Source: Piper betle (taxonomy: Eukaryota > Streptophyta > Magnoliopsida > Piperales > Piperaceae). From it: 64,000 nucleotides of DNA. The stretch lies in contig JAURVB010013241.1 of assembly GCA_033002965.1 (NCBI GenBank), positions 39,466-103,465 on the forward strand, given 5' to 3'. The notes below the pieces were generated by a model, which saw only the letters and a program-made list of their open reading frames with translations, was not told the origin of the DNA and made no database searches. A program made the position numbers and the translations under genes. Within the stretch, counting starts at the first letter, position 1, and each line of letters begins with the position of its first letter. Below, in pieces: positions 1 through 13,419 of the stretch.

Positions 1-3000
1 AAATAAAACTAAATAAATTATATAAATATTAAAAAACTAATTAAAATAAATTTTTACTAATTTTTTATAAAGATTTCAAAATTTTAAATTAAAACTACTA
101 TGTAAATATCAATTCTTTCTGAAGTGTACAATAAATTCCTTTCTTTTCCAAAGAATTAATTAACCCAAACGAAACTGCAACAAATACTTTGTAGAAAGTG
201 CATTCGACCAATCGATTTTTTTCCTTTTAAGCCATGATAGGCAAACATTTTTCCACGTCTATATCTATCTAAATAATTTTTGACAAATGTCTTGAATTGT
301 TAATGAGGGATCAACAAATAATTTACTATGATTAAAAAATATGTGCTATATTTTAACTCAAATTTTGAATATTATTCTTATACGTCATAGCTTTGGAAAA
401 AATAATTCTTCGTAGGTCATAATTTATGCAAGAAATATTTTTTGAAATATTTCTACCTTTGCGTCAATACCTGTAACTTATATTGGGCTGTGCCCACTCT
501 ACTGGTTGTATCTTAAGTCTGTCTTGTGCTGTTGGGCTTGACTCCAAACGCTGGCCACTCACAAAGCCCAGTTTTACTTGGTTTCCTTTCCAGAGCAGAT
601 GAACTGCCAAGCACAAACCACAAAGATAAGGAAAACTAATTGATATTTGGAATTTTCTAAAATAATAATAATAATAATAGCATGAGAAAAACGCAAAAGA
701 GAAATTTGAAGTTTTTGGACAACATGTGACAGTGAAAAATGCACCAGATCAAGCAAAAAAAACCCATACCGATTCCACTTGACTTCATATTATTAAGATA
801 TCACTACAGGTCAAGGGCGTTATACCCAATAATCCAAATAGCTAGACGGTTCTTTACTTTCGGACAAATTGATAAAACGCAAGTGTTATAAGACTATTGA
901 GTATAGTTTCGCACGTCTAAAGAGAAAGGATGATGAATAATATAAATATAGGTTTGATAGGTTCTCTAAAATAGCTAGTATTTTGTAGTTCAAGTCCATT
1001 GACTCGATCTTACATGGAATTAAAGCCAACCCACAAGGTGAGACTCCTTGTGTGCGATTGCACGTAAAAGTCGACCCAAAATGTGGTGCAGATGCAAGCA
1101 CACAACCATGTATGAATGATCCACGTGCAAAGCTTAACAGTGCTTACCATGTGAAGAGTATTGAGTTAGTCTTGCAAAAAAAAAAAAACAATAGTGATTA
1201 ATATGAGTTCATATATTCTCTAAAATGAGTAGTTGTTTTGAAGTGAAATACTAAAAGCCCATTTTTCCCTGAGGCGACAAACAAGAGCAACGGCTCTTAC
1301 CCAACGCCCAACAGCCATATTCAATCCAACCACAAGGTGCGAGACAGTGACTTAGTCCCGTCACCGCGGAAAACATCCCTCTTAGATAACTTCAAGCATG
1401 AATTTATTGATCCTGTCCTTCCTCTCCGAGAGGGAATGGCCTCGTAAACCAACTACTACATCACAACGGCTGCAATTGAGGGAACAAGACACAACTGGTT
1501 CTATTCTCATCCGCTTCGTATTTCGCTGGTCTCTGTACGTAAATTCACCTAAAATAATTTGGGTAGAGCCAAAAACCCAGAAGAGAATTTGGTTTTTGAG
1601 GAAAAAATAAATTAAACAGGGAAGAGGCCCAGTACAGAGATAGGAAGAAACAATTGAGCCGTGTGGTATCAAATGCACATGATGTAAGGCATATGTGCAC
1701 ATGACGCCATGTGAAAGGTTTAGGCCTTATCAGAAACGTTATATCATCGACATCAGGCAAGGGCTAGGAAATGAGAATTTTGATAGGATAAGATGTCAGA
1801 GGAAGCCAGCGCAAATTGTGGTTAAGAAAAAAGACGTGCCCTGATTGCCTAGCTATGACTCTTATTATCTTGTTAATACACATGATTTGCTGGTGTACGT
1901 ACTATATTGGTGTTATTTAATTTGGTGGAAGTCCCTGTTAAGCATGTCTGTCTTCTTATCTGTCGAATCTTAACAAGAACATACATCAAGTAATTGAATG
2001 CTTACACGTAGAGAACTTAACGATCAATTGGTGATGCGTTTTTTGGGGTGTAAAGATCTTGTGTTAGTACGTGGTTTGTAGCCGTGTATTGTTTTTTTAA
2101 AATAAGCACTTAGTATGAAACTTAGCAGCCTCGCTTATGCGATCAATAATAATAAACATGCAGGAAAGGAAGTAAACAAACTCGCACGAGAAAATCTTCG
2201 CGTCTGTCTGGTATGTTGTCAAAATTGAAGAATATTTTGATCGCAACAAGGTGTAAACTAATTATTATTATCAGTTTTTAAACAAAGGGAAAACAGTCAG
2301 TTGCTCAGATAGCAAGTACTTTAGGTTATTTGTTAAAGGGTGTCTTAATATAATACTGGCCTTATAATAATAGTTAAAGACCCATGCGATGCATGGGACA
2401 TGCTTAAAATTAATTAGTAATATATATTAAGAATATATAAAATTGATTTCAAAATTATTATGATATTATTTTTAAATAAAAATAATGAATATTTATTTAT
2501 GCTTAACAAAAAGTATATTTATACACAAATATCAAAAAATAATAATTTTAGTGAGTAAAATATTTTAATAACTAAATAGAATTTATTTTTAAAGATTTTT
2601 AATTTGATTAGAATCATACTATTTTTATAATTATTAATTTAAGTAGAATTATAATTCAATATTTTTTAATAATAAATAATAATAATCAAGGGCCAATTTT
2701 GCCACCAATCGGAAGCAATAGGAGGGATTTAACAATAATAATAATAATAATAATAATTATAATAATTTATTGTTATTATTATTAGGCAAAATTATTATAA
2801 TTATAATTATTATTATATTTAACTATAATTTTTACTAAATTGACTTTTGAAAATTTTAAAACAATTCCCTTCATAACTTTAGGTAATTTAAAAATTATAA
2901 AACACCTTCAAATTTATAAATATCATATATATAAGCCACTCTTATTCATCAATAGTACATCACAAGACCCACTGTCAATCTTAATTTCATTTTTTTCTAG

Positions 3001-6000
3001 ATTTAAAATTTCAAATTTACACTACTTACCCAACATTTGCTTTTTTCACCTGTTTTAACCTGAGTTTGACTCTGGGATTGGCAGGGCCGGACACAAGAGG
3101 CCAATCTAAGTTGCAGTCAAACCTACGCTGCAGATGGAGTAAAAAGTCCCGCCAAAATGCACTCCCCGCCTTCTTTTACCTTTCAAATATTTCTGTTGTC
3201 AGGTTTCTACCTCTGCACTCTGTTTTTCAGTCAATCCTAGCACCGATTGAGCTGCAAACCCAACGTCTCCTCCCATTTCCAAGGCAGCTCGATCGCCTTT
3301 TGTACAAAACTACAAGTAATAAACGACGAGCGGGTAGCTAGAATTTTGACTTGTTACAATTTATTGAGAGTATTGGTAGGTGAGATTGCCGTAGAGTTCT
3401 AAGGGATGCTATAGCATATGCCTGACATTGATCAGAGAGTAAGACTTGCTTTACGATGAGGTCTAAAATGTGCTTGGATTATGTGCAATGGTTGTGTAAG
3501 ACTTGCTTAAAGACATGGCTCAAAGCTTGCGTTAACTGCTATAATATCATGACTCAAATGTTGGGAGGGATTCAAGTTTCAGAAATACACACCTTGTCAG
3601 GTATGTGTGCCATGCATGTAACCGGCGTCAAGCCGCCGACTATGACGTGGCTTGTCTAAGCTGCGTTGTCTGATCACAAACCGACCACATGCAATGACAG
3701 GGTACGGGAAGAGTTGATAGTTTCCAACATTTTGGCCGAGAGCTTGATTGCTTTTATGTGGAAAGCGAATGAGCTGCTCATAAGGCGGTGTCTGTGGTAC
3801 CTCCTTTCCTCGGCAATCTTGACAAGTTTATTGTTGATGCCATGCTGTACATAGTTACATACTACACTTGTCTTGGCCACAAAGTGTAGAATCTGGTGAG
3901 AACTGGAACATGGAATAGTTTTGGTCCACAGGAATCTGAATTTCCCTGTAATGGACAAGTCGTGAATGTCTATACATAATCAACAGAAACAGGAAGTTCT
4001 TACTTAAGACAATTTTTCCCAAGCTTGCCTCGTAAGGAAGAATATCTGACGAGCTGAGATGAATAGAGATTTTGAACTTATTGTGCCCTGTACTCGATGG
4101 ACGACGAGAAATTTGAGTTTCTTGCGTTCGATGATGAGCTTGGTGAATAAGGCAATCCAATTCTCAGTGCGGTTGCACATGGCTCGATTGCAACTGGTCA
4201 AAAGGTGCACCATTTTGCTGTTCCCCGAGACTGTTGGTCGAAGTAAGTAGCAACTGCTTCGGTGGGAAACCCGCTTCAATCGGCGCCAAACATGGTTATT
4301 TCTACGGGACATTGACCAACAACAAATTCCTTTACATTAGAAGCTGGTTATGTACATTTCTGAATCAACCATAGTAATGATTTAGACTGAGTTCAAGTAG
4401 CTAAGATCATACAATTTATCGGTGGACATTTCAGAAGTCGCACAGTAAAGGAATTGATCGGTTCATTATTAATTAACGAGACAATCCACCTAACTTCTTG
4501 CCTCAGATAACAGCGATTGCAATCATCTTTAATTAACATTCAGGACAACGCCGCACATGCAATTATCATAATTGTCATAACTTTTCCCTTCCCTTGAATC
4601 TAAACCCACCAACGAAATCGCCCAAATGCCCGCGAAAGATTTATGTCTGTAGCTTTGGGACGTGAAAGTTAATCCCCGGTGGAGGTGGGGCAGATAATGC
4701 TTTTGCAGCTCAAGACCCATGTCGGGCGTGAAAAACGCAATCAAAATAAAACTTGCGCATATAACGAAGGAAGGCGAATCTCAACCTTTGCGTGCATACT
4801 GGGAAAAAGGAGCAAGCTGGGCAGTAACAATGCTGGGAGACCAGGACCAGACCAGCGTTCAGAGTCCAGACAACTTCACGTAGTCGATCTATAGTTTGGT
4901 GGACCGTGTGGAGGTTATGTTATCCACAATGTACATCTCATACATACAGTACCATAGTCTACACATATATGATCATCTTCCTGCCGTGAACTACCAGAGC
5001 AGCAGAGCCTTTTCACCGTTGCGGGACAAGGTTGTTTATATTCACTCTTTATTGATAAAAAAGTCATAGATGATAAGCCATAAGTCTAATGAATATATAC
5101 GAAAGATAAGCTACATTCATGTATGTATTTTATAAAAAAAGATAATTATCAAGTTTGTATTTCTCTTGATCTTTAAATTATATAATTACTTCTTATTCTT
5201 GACCATCGTGTTGATGCTTAAGAGATAATTTTGTAAACCATCACAGGCGTGTAATGAAAGATAACAAGAGAAATGAATGTATATCATTTGGAAGGTGCTC
5301 CACGACTCCATTCAATCCGCCCGATGTGATCAAATTACGGAGCTGTGATCATTTGGAAGTTGGTCGTACAGACCCTGTGAAGCTAGTCATATATATGCCG
5401 ATGACTTAATAAGATGGCAATGGCATTGCATAAACATGTATAAATGATCAAATTATGGAGACCCAAAACAATTTAAACTTATTTCCTGGTCACAGACCCA
5501 AAGATGTAATTCAGAACACGAAACGAAACTTGCACTCGATGTGATCATCTAAAGAATGTCAGGTCCGTACGACCATGGACTACCCAGATCTCCAATTGGG
5601 CAGAGTTCATAAACCAAGCCGAAACATGGGATGTTCTCGAGACTACCTGTGAAACAAGGTCAGCCAATTGCGATTTATTGATATCTATTGCAATTAAAGA
5701 AAGATAATTTTTTCCACAAAAACAGACAAGTGTTACAGCCCAACCAACCCAAGGGAGGGCCTTTCACACACTGATGACAGTGCTTTGGTTAGTGAAAGCA
5801 ACCACACCACATGGGGTTGTCAAATTAACACTACGGACATAGACACCAATTGCCTTGCCATGTCAACCTCATTACAAGAAAGCAAAAGGGGGTCCTAGCA
5901 TGTGATCCCTGCTTTGCTTTACATGCATGGGTAGCTTACCCATGAATAGGGCGTTGATGCTGGTAGAGGAAGCCATTTTTAGGGAAGTGTGGTCGGGGGA

Positions 6001-7690
6001 TTAATGCTGCTCTGCTGCTCTGCCCTATCCAAATGACCTTGTTTAATTAAGGCTTGTGAAACGGACATGTGATAGAGAACGATTGGTGCCCGGTTCTCTA
6101 CTCCCAAGAAAATAATAAGAATCATTTTGATGATAATCTGGGATCCGGATAACACAGTTATTCATATTAACCTGTTAGAATGAAAAAAAGGATTATCACA
6201 GTAGAATCGACCGACAATGCTGGGCAGAATTAGATTCTTAAAAGCACATTATCTGGTGAATTACAGCTAACCGAAGTTGACGAAACCGGTACACCGTTGG
6301 CATCCATTTTCACCAAGGGTTGGCGTTCTTGTGCACAGATAGAAAAGCCTGAAAAGGTTGATCTCATATACTCAATCATATTGGAAAATGGAAATTGACT
6401 GATCAATTTGCTGTGTGGTAGACCGGCAGGGCATCAAATTCGGTTAGATAGTTTATTACTTTTTGGATAAAAGATTGGTTCTACTTATTACAATCAATAG
6501 CAGATTTCGGGTGGTTGCAATCAACCCCACTAAATCTAGCTCTTCAACCTCCGGGTCCGATTATAGCCGAAGAATTAGTTTAAAATATGATAGAATGCAT
6601 AAATGGAAGATGCTCTCGGGAAATATCAGCAAATAAAATTAGCACGTTAGAACTAGAATTACAGGGCCGGCATTTTGCACCGTGAGACAAGACAGACCCC
6701 CGGTTAATACTGCCATGACCATCCATTTTTTTGATTTCTTCCACAAAGTGCAAAGGAAAAAAAATTCAAAGAAAGAAGTGCAATAAAAAATGAGGAAACC
6801 ATCTGGAGATATGAGAAGTAAGTTGAATGAAAGCCCGGGATGAATGGCAAAGTGTCCGCATTGCGCGTGGGTGTAACGCCATCATGGAAACCGGTGGTCG
6901 ATGCATGGGGCACGTTAATTCATAACATACATTCCCACCATACACATCATTCAAATTTATCCGATGATGAGTTTATGGTAGATTTTCGCTTTTGTAATTA
7001 TAGCTTAGCTCTTCTCCAAGTGTAAGCAGCTTCAAATGGATGTGATTATAGAAAATTTTTATAGACAGATCAAGAGCGAAGTGCTTACAATTTTGCATGA
7101 AAAGGTTGGTAGCTTCAAAATGCACAGCTAAAGAAGGGCCGGATTGGCCAAACAAAGTCAGACAAGCATTTTGCTTATAAAACAAGTAATAAAAGAAGTG
7201 GAAGGCCAATGAAATTTTGACACAGCGACAAAACTTGGTCCAAATTATGCACTTCCAATTAAAACATTTTCCGGTGTGAAGAATCGTACAAAAGCTAACT
7301 GATAAATAAGATAACAAAACAGCTTATAGTAGACACCTGGTATCGTAATAATTGGAGTTTGGAAGAAACTAAGCCAGCGATTGAGATGGACACATTGGTG
7401 GTCCCATGAATGAGGTGGAATCCGAGGGGAGTGGCTATGATCAACCTATCGGTGGTCACACGAACGGACCAATTATGGTAAATATTGGTCCGTGCCCGCA
7501 GTAACTCTCGGACGTGACGACCGACACACTTCCGTGGCTTCCGTTGATGGCGGTTATAACAGGTAAAAATTAATTAAAAAAGTGGGGAAAGCGGTTCGGT
7601 TGGGGTTAATTAACCTAACCCGAAGGTTAGGTCTAACCAGGGCCGGTTATGCAGACAAGACCGAACCGAACCCACTATCCTTCTTTTTTT
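1..7690. other. Intergenic DNA, no gene supported
   Basis: I see no exon chain or recognisable protein domain on either strand. The open frames are short and lack plausible splice partners. Composition changes along the stretch: very AT-rich at 1-480 and 2400-3050, and closer to genic composition at 3060-4900 and 5700-7600. A short AAT-type run lies at about 661-679 and a poly-A run near 1176. The 14-base arms around 2388-2404 (CCCATGC, GAT, GCATGGG) make a small palindrome in AT-rich DNA, possibly the edge of an old repeat. The last few hundred bases before 7690 should hold the pectate lyase promoter. Confidence 0.6.
2731..2815. repeat. AAT/TTA trinucleotide microsatellite, partly inverted
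   Basis: Repeated AAT units at 2731-2756 are followed within about 15 bases by TTA/TTG units (2769-2785) and then more ATTATA units. The two halves are roughly complementary and could pair as an AT hairpin. It lies in intergenic DNA. Confidence 0.75.
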
Positions 7691-7707
7691 GTCCTTCTTC
7701 TTTCTCC

Positions 7708-7716
7708 TATAAAAAG
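7708..7716 (+). promoter_or_regulatory. Probable TATA box of the pectate lyase gene
   Basis: TATAAAAAG sits in a pyrimidine-rich stretch about 120 bases upstream of the chosen ATG at 7836. That would put the start of transcription near 7740 and leave a leader of about 95 bases. Upstream, at 7590-7675, GGTTCGGTT and AACCGAACC form an imperfect inverted repeat around GGTTAATTAACC; its role is unknown. Confidence 0.5.
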
Positions 7717-7835
7717 CAGACGCCGCAAAGCAGCAATGCAGAGCTCCATTGGACTGCTGTACTCTCCCATTTCTTCTTCTTCATCTTTGTTGCTGTGCTG
7801 GGGGAGAAGAGAAGGGAGGTTTTGGGTTGTTGGGG

Positions 7836-10800
7836 ATGACAATGTCGGCATTGCTCAAGGGTTTTGCTGTGGTGCTGCCGCTCCTGCTTCTATTGCATGT
7901 CGAAGGTTTCAATGGGACAATGTCGGGGATGAGGTGCATTTCTTCTGTTCTGAATGTGGCTTTAGCTGCTTTTATTTTTTTGTGATGATGGAATTCTGCG
8001 GATTTGTGAGTTGTGTTGGATTTTTCTCATGTGTTTTTGCATCGACGGAGCATGTCCTGCTCTGTTCTTTGCGTCTCTACGATTTTCTTCATGTTCTTCA
8101 CTTCTTTTAAAGCTTTGCAAGATTAGCTTGTGATTCAGCATTTTGGCTGATCTGCATCAACCTCTGCATTTGGAACCAATTGTGGTTCCATAGCAATTTC
8201 TATACCAACAAAACATTCATTTACACAAAACATTACATACAACAAAACACAATTCCGACGACCTTCCTCTCCAATGTTGTTAGCCTGCCTGCTTTTCGCA
8301 AGCAGCCTGGAGGGACGTCTCACATTCCAAATTCTCCACAATCCATGGCCGCCCATGATCGGGATCCGACGATCTCCCCCGTCCCTCCATTTTATTCTCA
8401 ATAGTTTTTTTTAAAAAGATAAAAATTATTATCATCAACTACTTTTCTAATCCCCGCGTTTTTTCCATCCATTTTTATCTTTCAACGACATGCCCCCACC
8501 GGCCTTCCGCAACGGATCTATTAATGCTATTCTGCGGGTCCCACTGTTAAATGCCCAAAATGTCCCTCCATCTCTTTTGGTCGACCATGGTCAATCTCCC
8601 AGATCTTGTCTTCTTCCATGTCTTCCTTCACTGTTTTACCGGGCCTCGAGCAGTGCAAAGCTGCAAATAACTGCCCAAACCTTCTTCCTTTCCCCTCGGA
8701 AGAGACGCTTCTTTTCCTGGAACCACTAGTGCCACACGTCGCACTTTGTGGCTTGTTGATGTTGAGATTCGTCTCTGACGAGAGAGGTGTAGTAAACAGG
8801 GCAAGGGTTGTGACTTGGCGTGGGCATGTGGGGTGGGGATGTGGGTTTGTAATTAGAAGTGGTTGTTGGGTTGGATGGTGGTGATTCTGTTCACAACAAG
8901 CGGTTACTACTTACTTCTAGTTGCGTTTTGTTTGGCCGCATTAGTAATTGTTTGTTCGTTGGTTGTGATGTGTGCAGATCTGGTTTTAATGTCAGCGAGC
9001 ACGCTGTCGATGATCCTGAGGCCGTTGCGGCTGCTGTCGTTGAGTGAGCTCCTTCTCTTTTCGTCATTTTCTTTTACTGTTGTTAGTTGATGGAGTATTG
9101 GGTGTTCCTGCTTGGCGATTGTATTGAGTAGGGCATTTGGTATGACGTATTTTTCATGCTACTATGCCCTTCTTCAATTTGGGTTTTATTTGGCGCTTGC
9201 TGCATATTGTATCTATTCATTTGATGCAGCCTGATATATATATTCACTGTGGCAGGCATATCTTGCCTAACCAGTAACTACCACAACGATATGTGACGAA
9301 ACTCACGGGTTTTCATTGCCACTGAATTTATTCAAGAAGAAATGCGGATAGTGGTCGTACATATTGACTGTGCAGAGATTGGTCATGACTCTGTTCTCAT
9401 AATCCATTTCATACTGGTTCTGGGGTCATTGCCGGATTTCTGATCCTTTTGATTTCTTTCAAGCAAAATTTTTGAAAAGATGGTAGAGATGTTTTGACTT
9501 GTCTTTAACTAATTTACGGAACCAATGTGGTCAATCATCATCTTTTGAGGAGATTAGGAATATATGTGCTTAGGAGCACCACTCGTTGGTCGAACAAAAT
9601 CAAAGTTCAACTTATGTCATTAAGTACACAACCATATATATTATCCTTTGAGTCAATGCGTCTTTTGTATTTATTTATAACATGTTTGCCAAGTATTCAT
9701 CGGCAACACTCAATTAATGTTGATGTTGCCAAATCTCGTGTGAAAAGGATAGCTTCTGCGAAAATGTATTGAATTTCTGGTACTGTTTTTCATATACCGG
9801 TTTTAAGACTACTGCATCATTTGTTTCCTATCTATGCTAACTAGTCTTATTATTATTGTCGCTTCAAATGGTAGAACCGTGAGAAACAGCACAGCTAGGA
9901 GATCACTTGGCTTCCTCTCCTGTGGAACTGGAAACCCAATTGATGATTGCTGGCGTTGCGACTCGCAGTGGCATCTTCGCCGGAAAAGATTGGCCGACTG
10001 TGGCATTGGCTTCGGTCGTAATGCAATTGGTGGTCGGAATGGGCGCTTCTATGTTGTCACCGATCCACGGGACGATGATCCTGTCAACCCCAAGCCGGGA
10101 ACCCTTCGACATGCAGTCATCCAAGACAGGCCCCTTTGGATTGTGTTCAAGCGTGACATGGTCATCACACTCAAGGAAGAGCTTATCATGAACAGCTTCA
10201 AAACAATTGACGGCCGAGGAGCCAATGTTCACATTGCCAATGGGGCCTGTATCACAATTCAATTTGTGACAAATGTGATCATCCATGGTCTCCACATTCA
10301 TGACTGCAAGCCCACTGGAAATGCAATGGTGCGCAGCTCCCCAAGCCACTATGGGTGGAGGACCAAGGCAGATGGTGACGCCATTTCCTTATTCGGATCG
10401 AGCCATGTGTGGATCGATCACAACTCCCTCTCCAACTGCGCAGATGGCCTCGTAGATGCTGTTATGGGGTCTACTGCCATTACAATCTCCAACAATCACT
10501 TCACCCACCATAATGAGGTTTGCTTACTTTACTTCATACTTGAAAAACTGCTTAACTTTTCAAGCTTACAAACATCTTGTATGAGCAAATGGATTTCTAT
10601 ATCTCTCAACCTCTTTAATTGGTCATTTTTCTTCTTTCTCAATTCTCTACAGGTGATGTTGCTGGGGCACAGTGACTCGTACGATAAAGACAAGGGAATG
10701 CAGGTGACCATTGCTTTCAACCATTTTGGGGAAGGCTTGATACAGAGAATGCCCAGGTAAATGTCAATAGGGTGCTACTTGTTTTTCTTTTTCCAAGCCA

Positions 10801-11368
10801 TATATTTTCGGATTCTGATGGTTAAAAAATATGCAGATGCAGGCACGGATATTTTCATGTGGTGAACAATGATTACACTCATTGGGAGATGTATGCCATT
10901 GGTGGAAGTGCTAATCCCACCATCAACAGCCAGGGCAACAGATACCTCGCCCCAGTTAACCCATTCGCCAAGGAGGTAAGTTTGTGGAACATTGGTCACA
11001 TTAGGATTTTCTCTTTTCTATCAATTAAGTTAGATGTCGGTGATCGAGGATACAAAAACATGTGAACGCAGATAACCAAAAGAGTGGAAACTGGTGCAAG
11101 TGTTTGGAAGAACTGGAACTGGAGGTCTGAAGGTGATCTTCTGTTGAATGGTGCATTTTTTACACCCTCTGGAGCTGGAGCTTCGGCCAGTTATGCAAGA
11201 GCTTCTAGCTTGGGTGCCAAATCATCTTCCATGGTGGCTACTATGACGTCCGGAGCAGGAGCCCTCCCTGCCGTAGGCAGTCACAGTGCTAGCCCTGTCT
11301 CAGACTGCCCAATTATTAGACTATGTATACATTCTTTATGCAGTCCACAAAAGCTCAAAAGAAAATAG
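7836..11368 (+). CDS. Pectate lyase (polysaccharide lyase family 1), six exons, frameshifted at the 3' end
   Basis: Cleaves de-esterified pectin by beta-elimination in the cell wall; it is secreted and needs calcium. Exons: 7836-7933, 8978-9043, 9875-10517, 10653-10756, 10837-10975, 11072-11368, all with GT-AG borders and phases that join exactly. Exon 1 encodes a hydrophobic signal peptide ([12 protein letters not shown]). Exon 2 carries [18 protein letters not shown] and joins to [13 protein letters not shown]. The core shows [28 protein letters not shown], the family motif WIDHNS (residues about 234-239), [17 protein letters not shown], and [18 protein letters not shown] with the catalytic-region arginine. 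Near the end the frame slips: the usual Cys-Arg-Arg...Cys tail is encoded in the next frame, stopping at 11292, so the literal reading is about 448 residues instead of about 423. The first two exons are inferred from phase and sense and are less certain than exons 3-6. Confidence 0.93.
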
Positions 11369-13400
11369 TGTTGCTATCCTCATCTTTATCTCAACCTCGG
11401 CCTGCTTCTTTCTTCATATTGTGTGTTGTTGCGAAGTAGGTGCAGAAGCGTTGTTGTGATAATGGTGCCCATTTCAACTCTGTCCCAGTTTCTTCCCCAT
11501 TCTGCCATTAATTTTACAAAAAGAAAAAAATGAATCTTTTTTTTCCCCAGTCTTTCGTTCGTTAAGTTTCTCCCTTGTTAGCATTTGATATCATGTCATT
11601 TTACAGATACATGCGTGGTAGCTGGTGGTGTTGTGTATCAAAAACAAAGCTTGATTAAAACTGAACACGTGAGTAGCAAGCAAGTTTTTGACAAATTTGC
11701 TACCTGTTCTTATGGTGAGTGGCTTGGTTTTTAGTTTGTTTGTTGGCACTATTTGTGACCATCACAAACAGTGCAGCTTCTGTAAAATGGATGAAGTACT
11801 GTTGTTTTGTTTGCACGGGTAAAAGATGTAAGCAACATCTATCTCTGAAGAGATTGAAATATTTATCAGAACAAGACCTTCTCGATCTCTTGGGAAGAAA
11901 TGTACGAGTTTCGTCAACATTCGACGAGATCTTGAATTTCAAACGTAACATTAAACAGACGTGTAGATACATGCCGTTAAAGATATTTATTATTATCATT
12001 TATTAATTTCTTAACCGGAAATGGTTTTTCACCTTTTATCACTTTTTTGACCGCTTATTTCTATCGAGTTTCAACCGCTTTGATCAACGGTTAATAGTTA
12101 ACAATTTGTAAACTTTGATTTAAACTATACAAGTCATTCATAATATAAAATCCTTACTAAAATTATATGTTTGGTGTCCTTCAAACAATATGCTTATATT
12201 AAATTAACTTTTGAAAAGATATAACAATATGAACTTTAATGAAACTTAGCATATTAATCAATGTAATTATATTTTTATTTTAAAAATAAATAAAATGGTA
12301 AATTGATAAAGCGGTAATACAAGAGGCTTCTACTACTACCATTTCAAAATAAAACCGAGGCGACTAAATTTATTATTATTTTTAAATGGTCAAAAAACAC
12401 TTATCCATTTTATTTCAATTTAATTCAAAAGAGAGTAAAACAGCAAATCAGTCGAACACTTGCATTGTAACGAGACATGATATATGGCCAGTATGCCTAT
12501 TCTACTTGTTGGTATGTATATAACATGCTTGTGGTTTAGATAACAAAAGATGCTTATATTTGAGTCTCTCATTCGTGATTCGATCATAAAACCAACTTTT
12601 AGCTTCAAAATCACTGGAATGTCTTTGCTCGGTGGCAAGTCTGGTTTTCCATCTGTTCTGGGTTATTCTCCATATGCTGCTGAGCTCGATTCAACATAAA
12701 TTAGATTCTTAGCTCAACTTATAATAAACTCCTTGGCTGCACTGTTAAAGGTTTCCATGTTTGGTTCCTCCTTTATTAACGTCTGTCTGTACATAAAATG
12801 GCCCCTTCATGTATATTTTTTTATCTTTCTATCATGCCAAATAAACACGTTAGCACTACATTATCCAATTTAGGATTGGGTTGAAAAAATTGGGTGAGAT
12901 GTTCCTTTCCCAGCAAATAAGTGGTCGAGGTAAAACGTGGCTCATGCATAAAAGTTTAGTATTGATCTTCCAAAATTGGATAATCAGCTTTTTTAACATT
13001 AATTGATACATACGTCTGATTTTAATAACATTGGTACGTAGCAATGCCAGGTCATAATTACGCGACACATATATACTTTGGTCATGGATAGGTGGTTACC
13101 GGTTAACATCTCTTATCCCACTTCACAAAATAGCTTGAAAACTTTAAATTAAGATTTAGTTAAACATGCTATAGAATGGAGTTGACTCAAATAAAACTCG
13201 GGCTGCTAGCCCTTACGTTGGTTCAGTTTTGACCCAAATCGAGTTAGTTGGGTCGGCCTTTCTTACTGTAATAAAATATAGTATGTTGTATGTTCGCTTG
13301 GCCTTAACCTCTATTGATACATCCGTTTCGACTCTACATGTTTGACCTATTTCATATTTGCTCTGGTTGAGTTGAATGTAAATAGATGTTCAGACCGTGT
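11369..13400. other. Pectate lyase 3' region and intergenic DNA
   Basis: The first few hundred bases are probably the 3' untranslated region of the pectate lyase gene. The rest is AT-rich (for example 12130-12420) with no exon chain. A 95-codon open frame at 11719-12006 has no recognisable domain and is mirrored by an equally long frame on the other strand, so I do not call it a gene. Confidence 0.55.
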
Positions 13401-13419
13401 CTAGTGCATCTTTTGGTTA

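Noticed and set aside
8135..8884. Open frames between 8.1 and 8.9 kb that could be separate small genes
   Set aside because: They lie in the intron joining the signal peptide exon and the [12 protein letters not shown] exon of pectate lyase, have no domain, and are mirrored on the other strand.
11719..12006. A 95-codon frame with a hydrophobic start downstream of pectate lyase
   Set aside because: No recognisable family, no splice partners, and a frame of similar length on the opposite strand; a secreted peptide cannot be excluded but is not supported.
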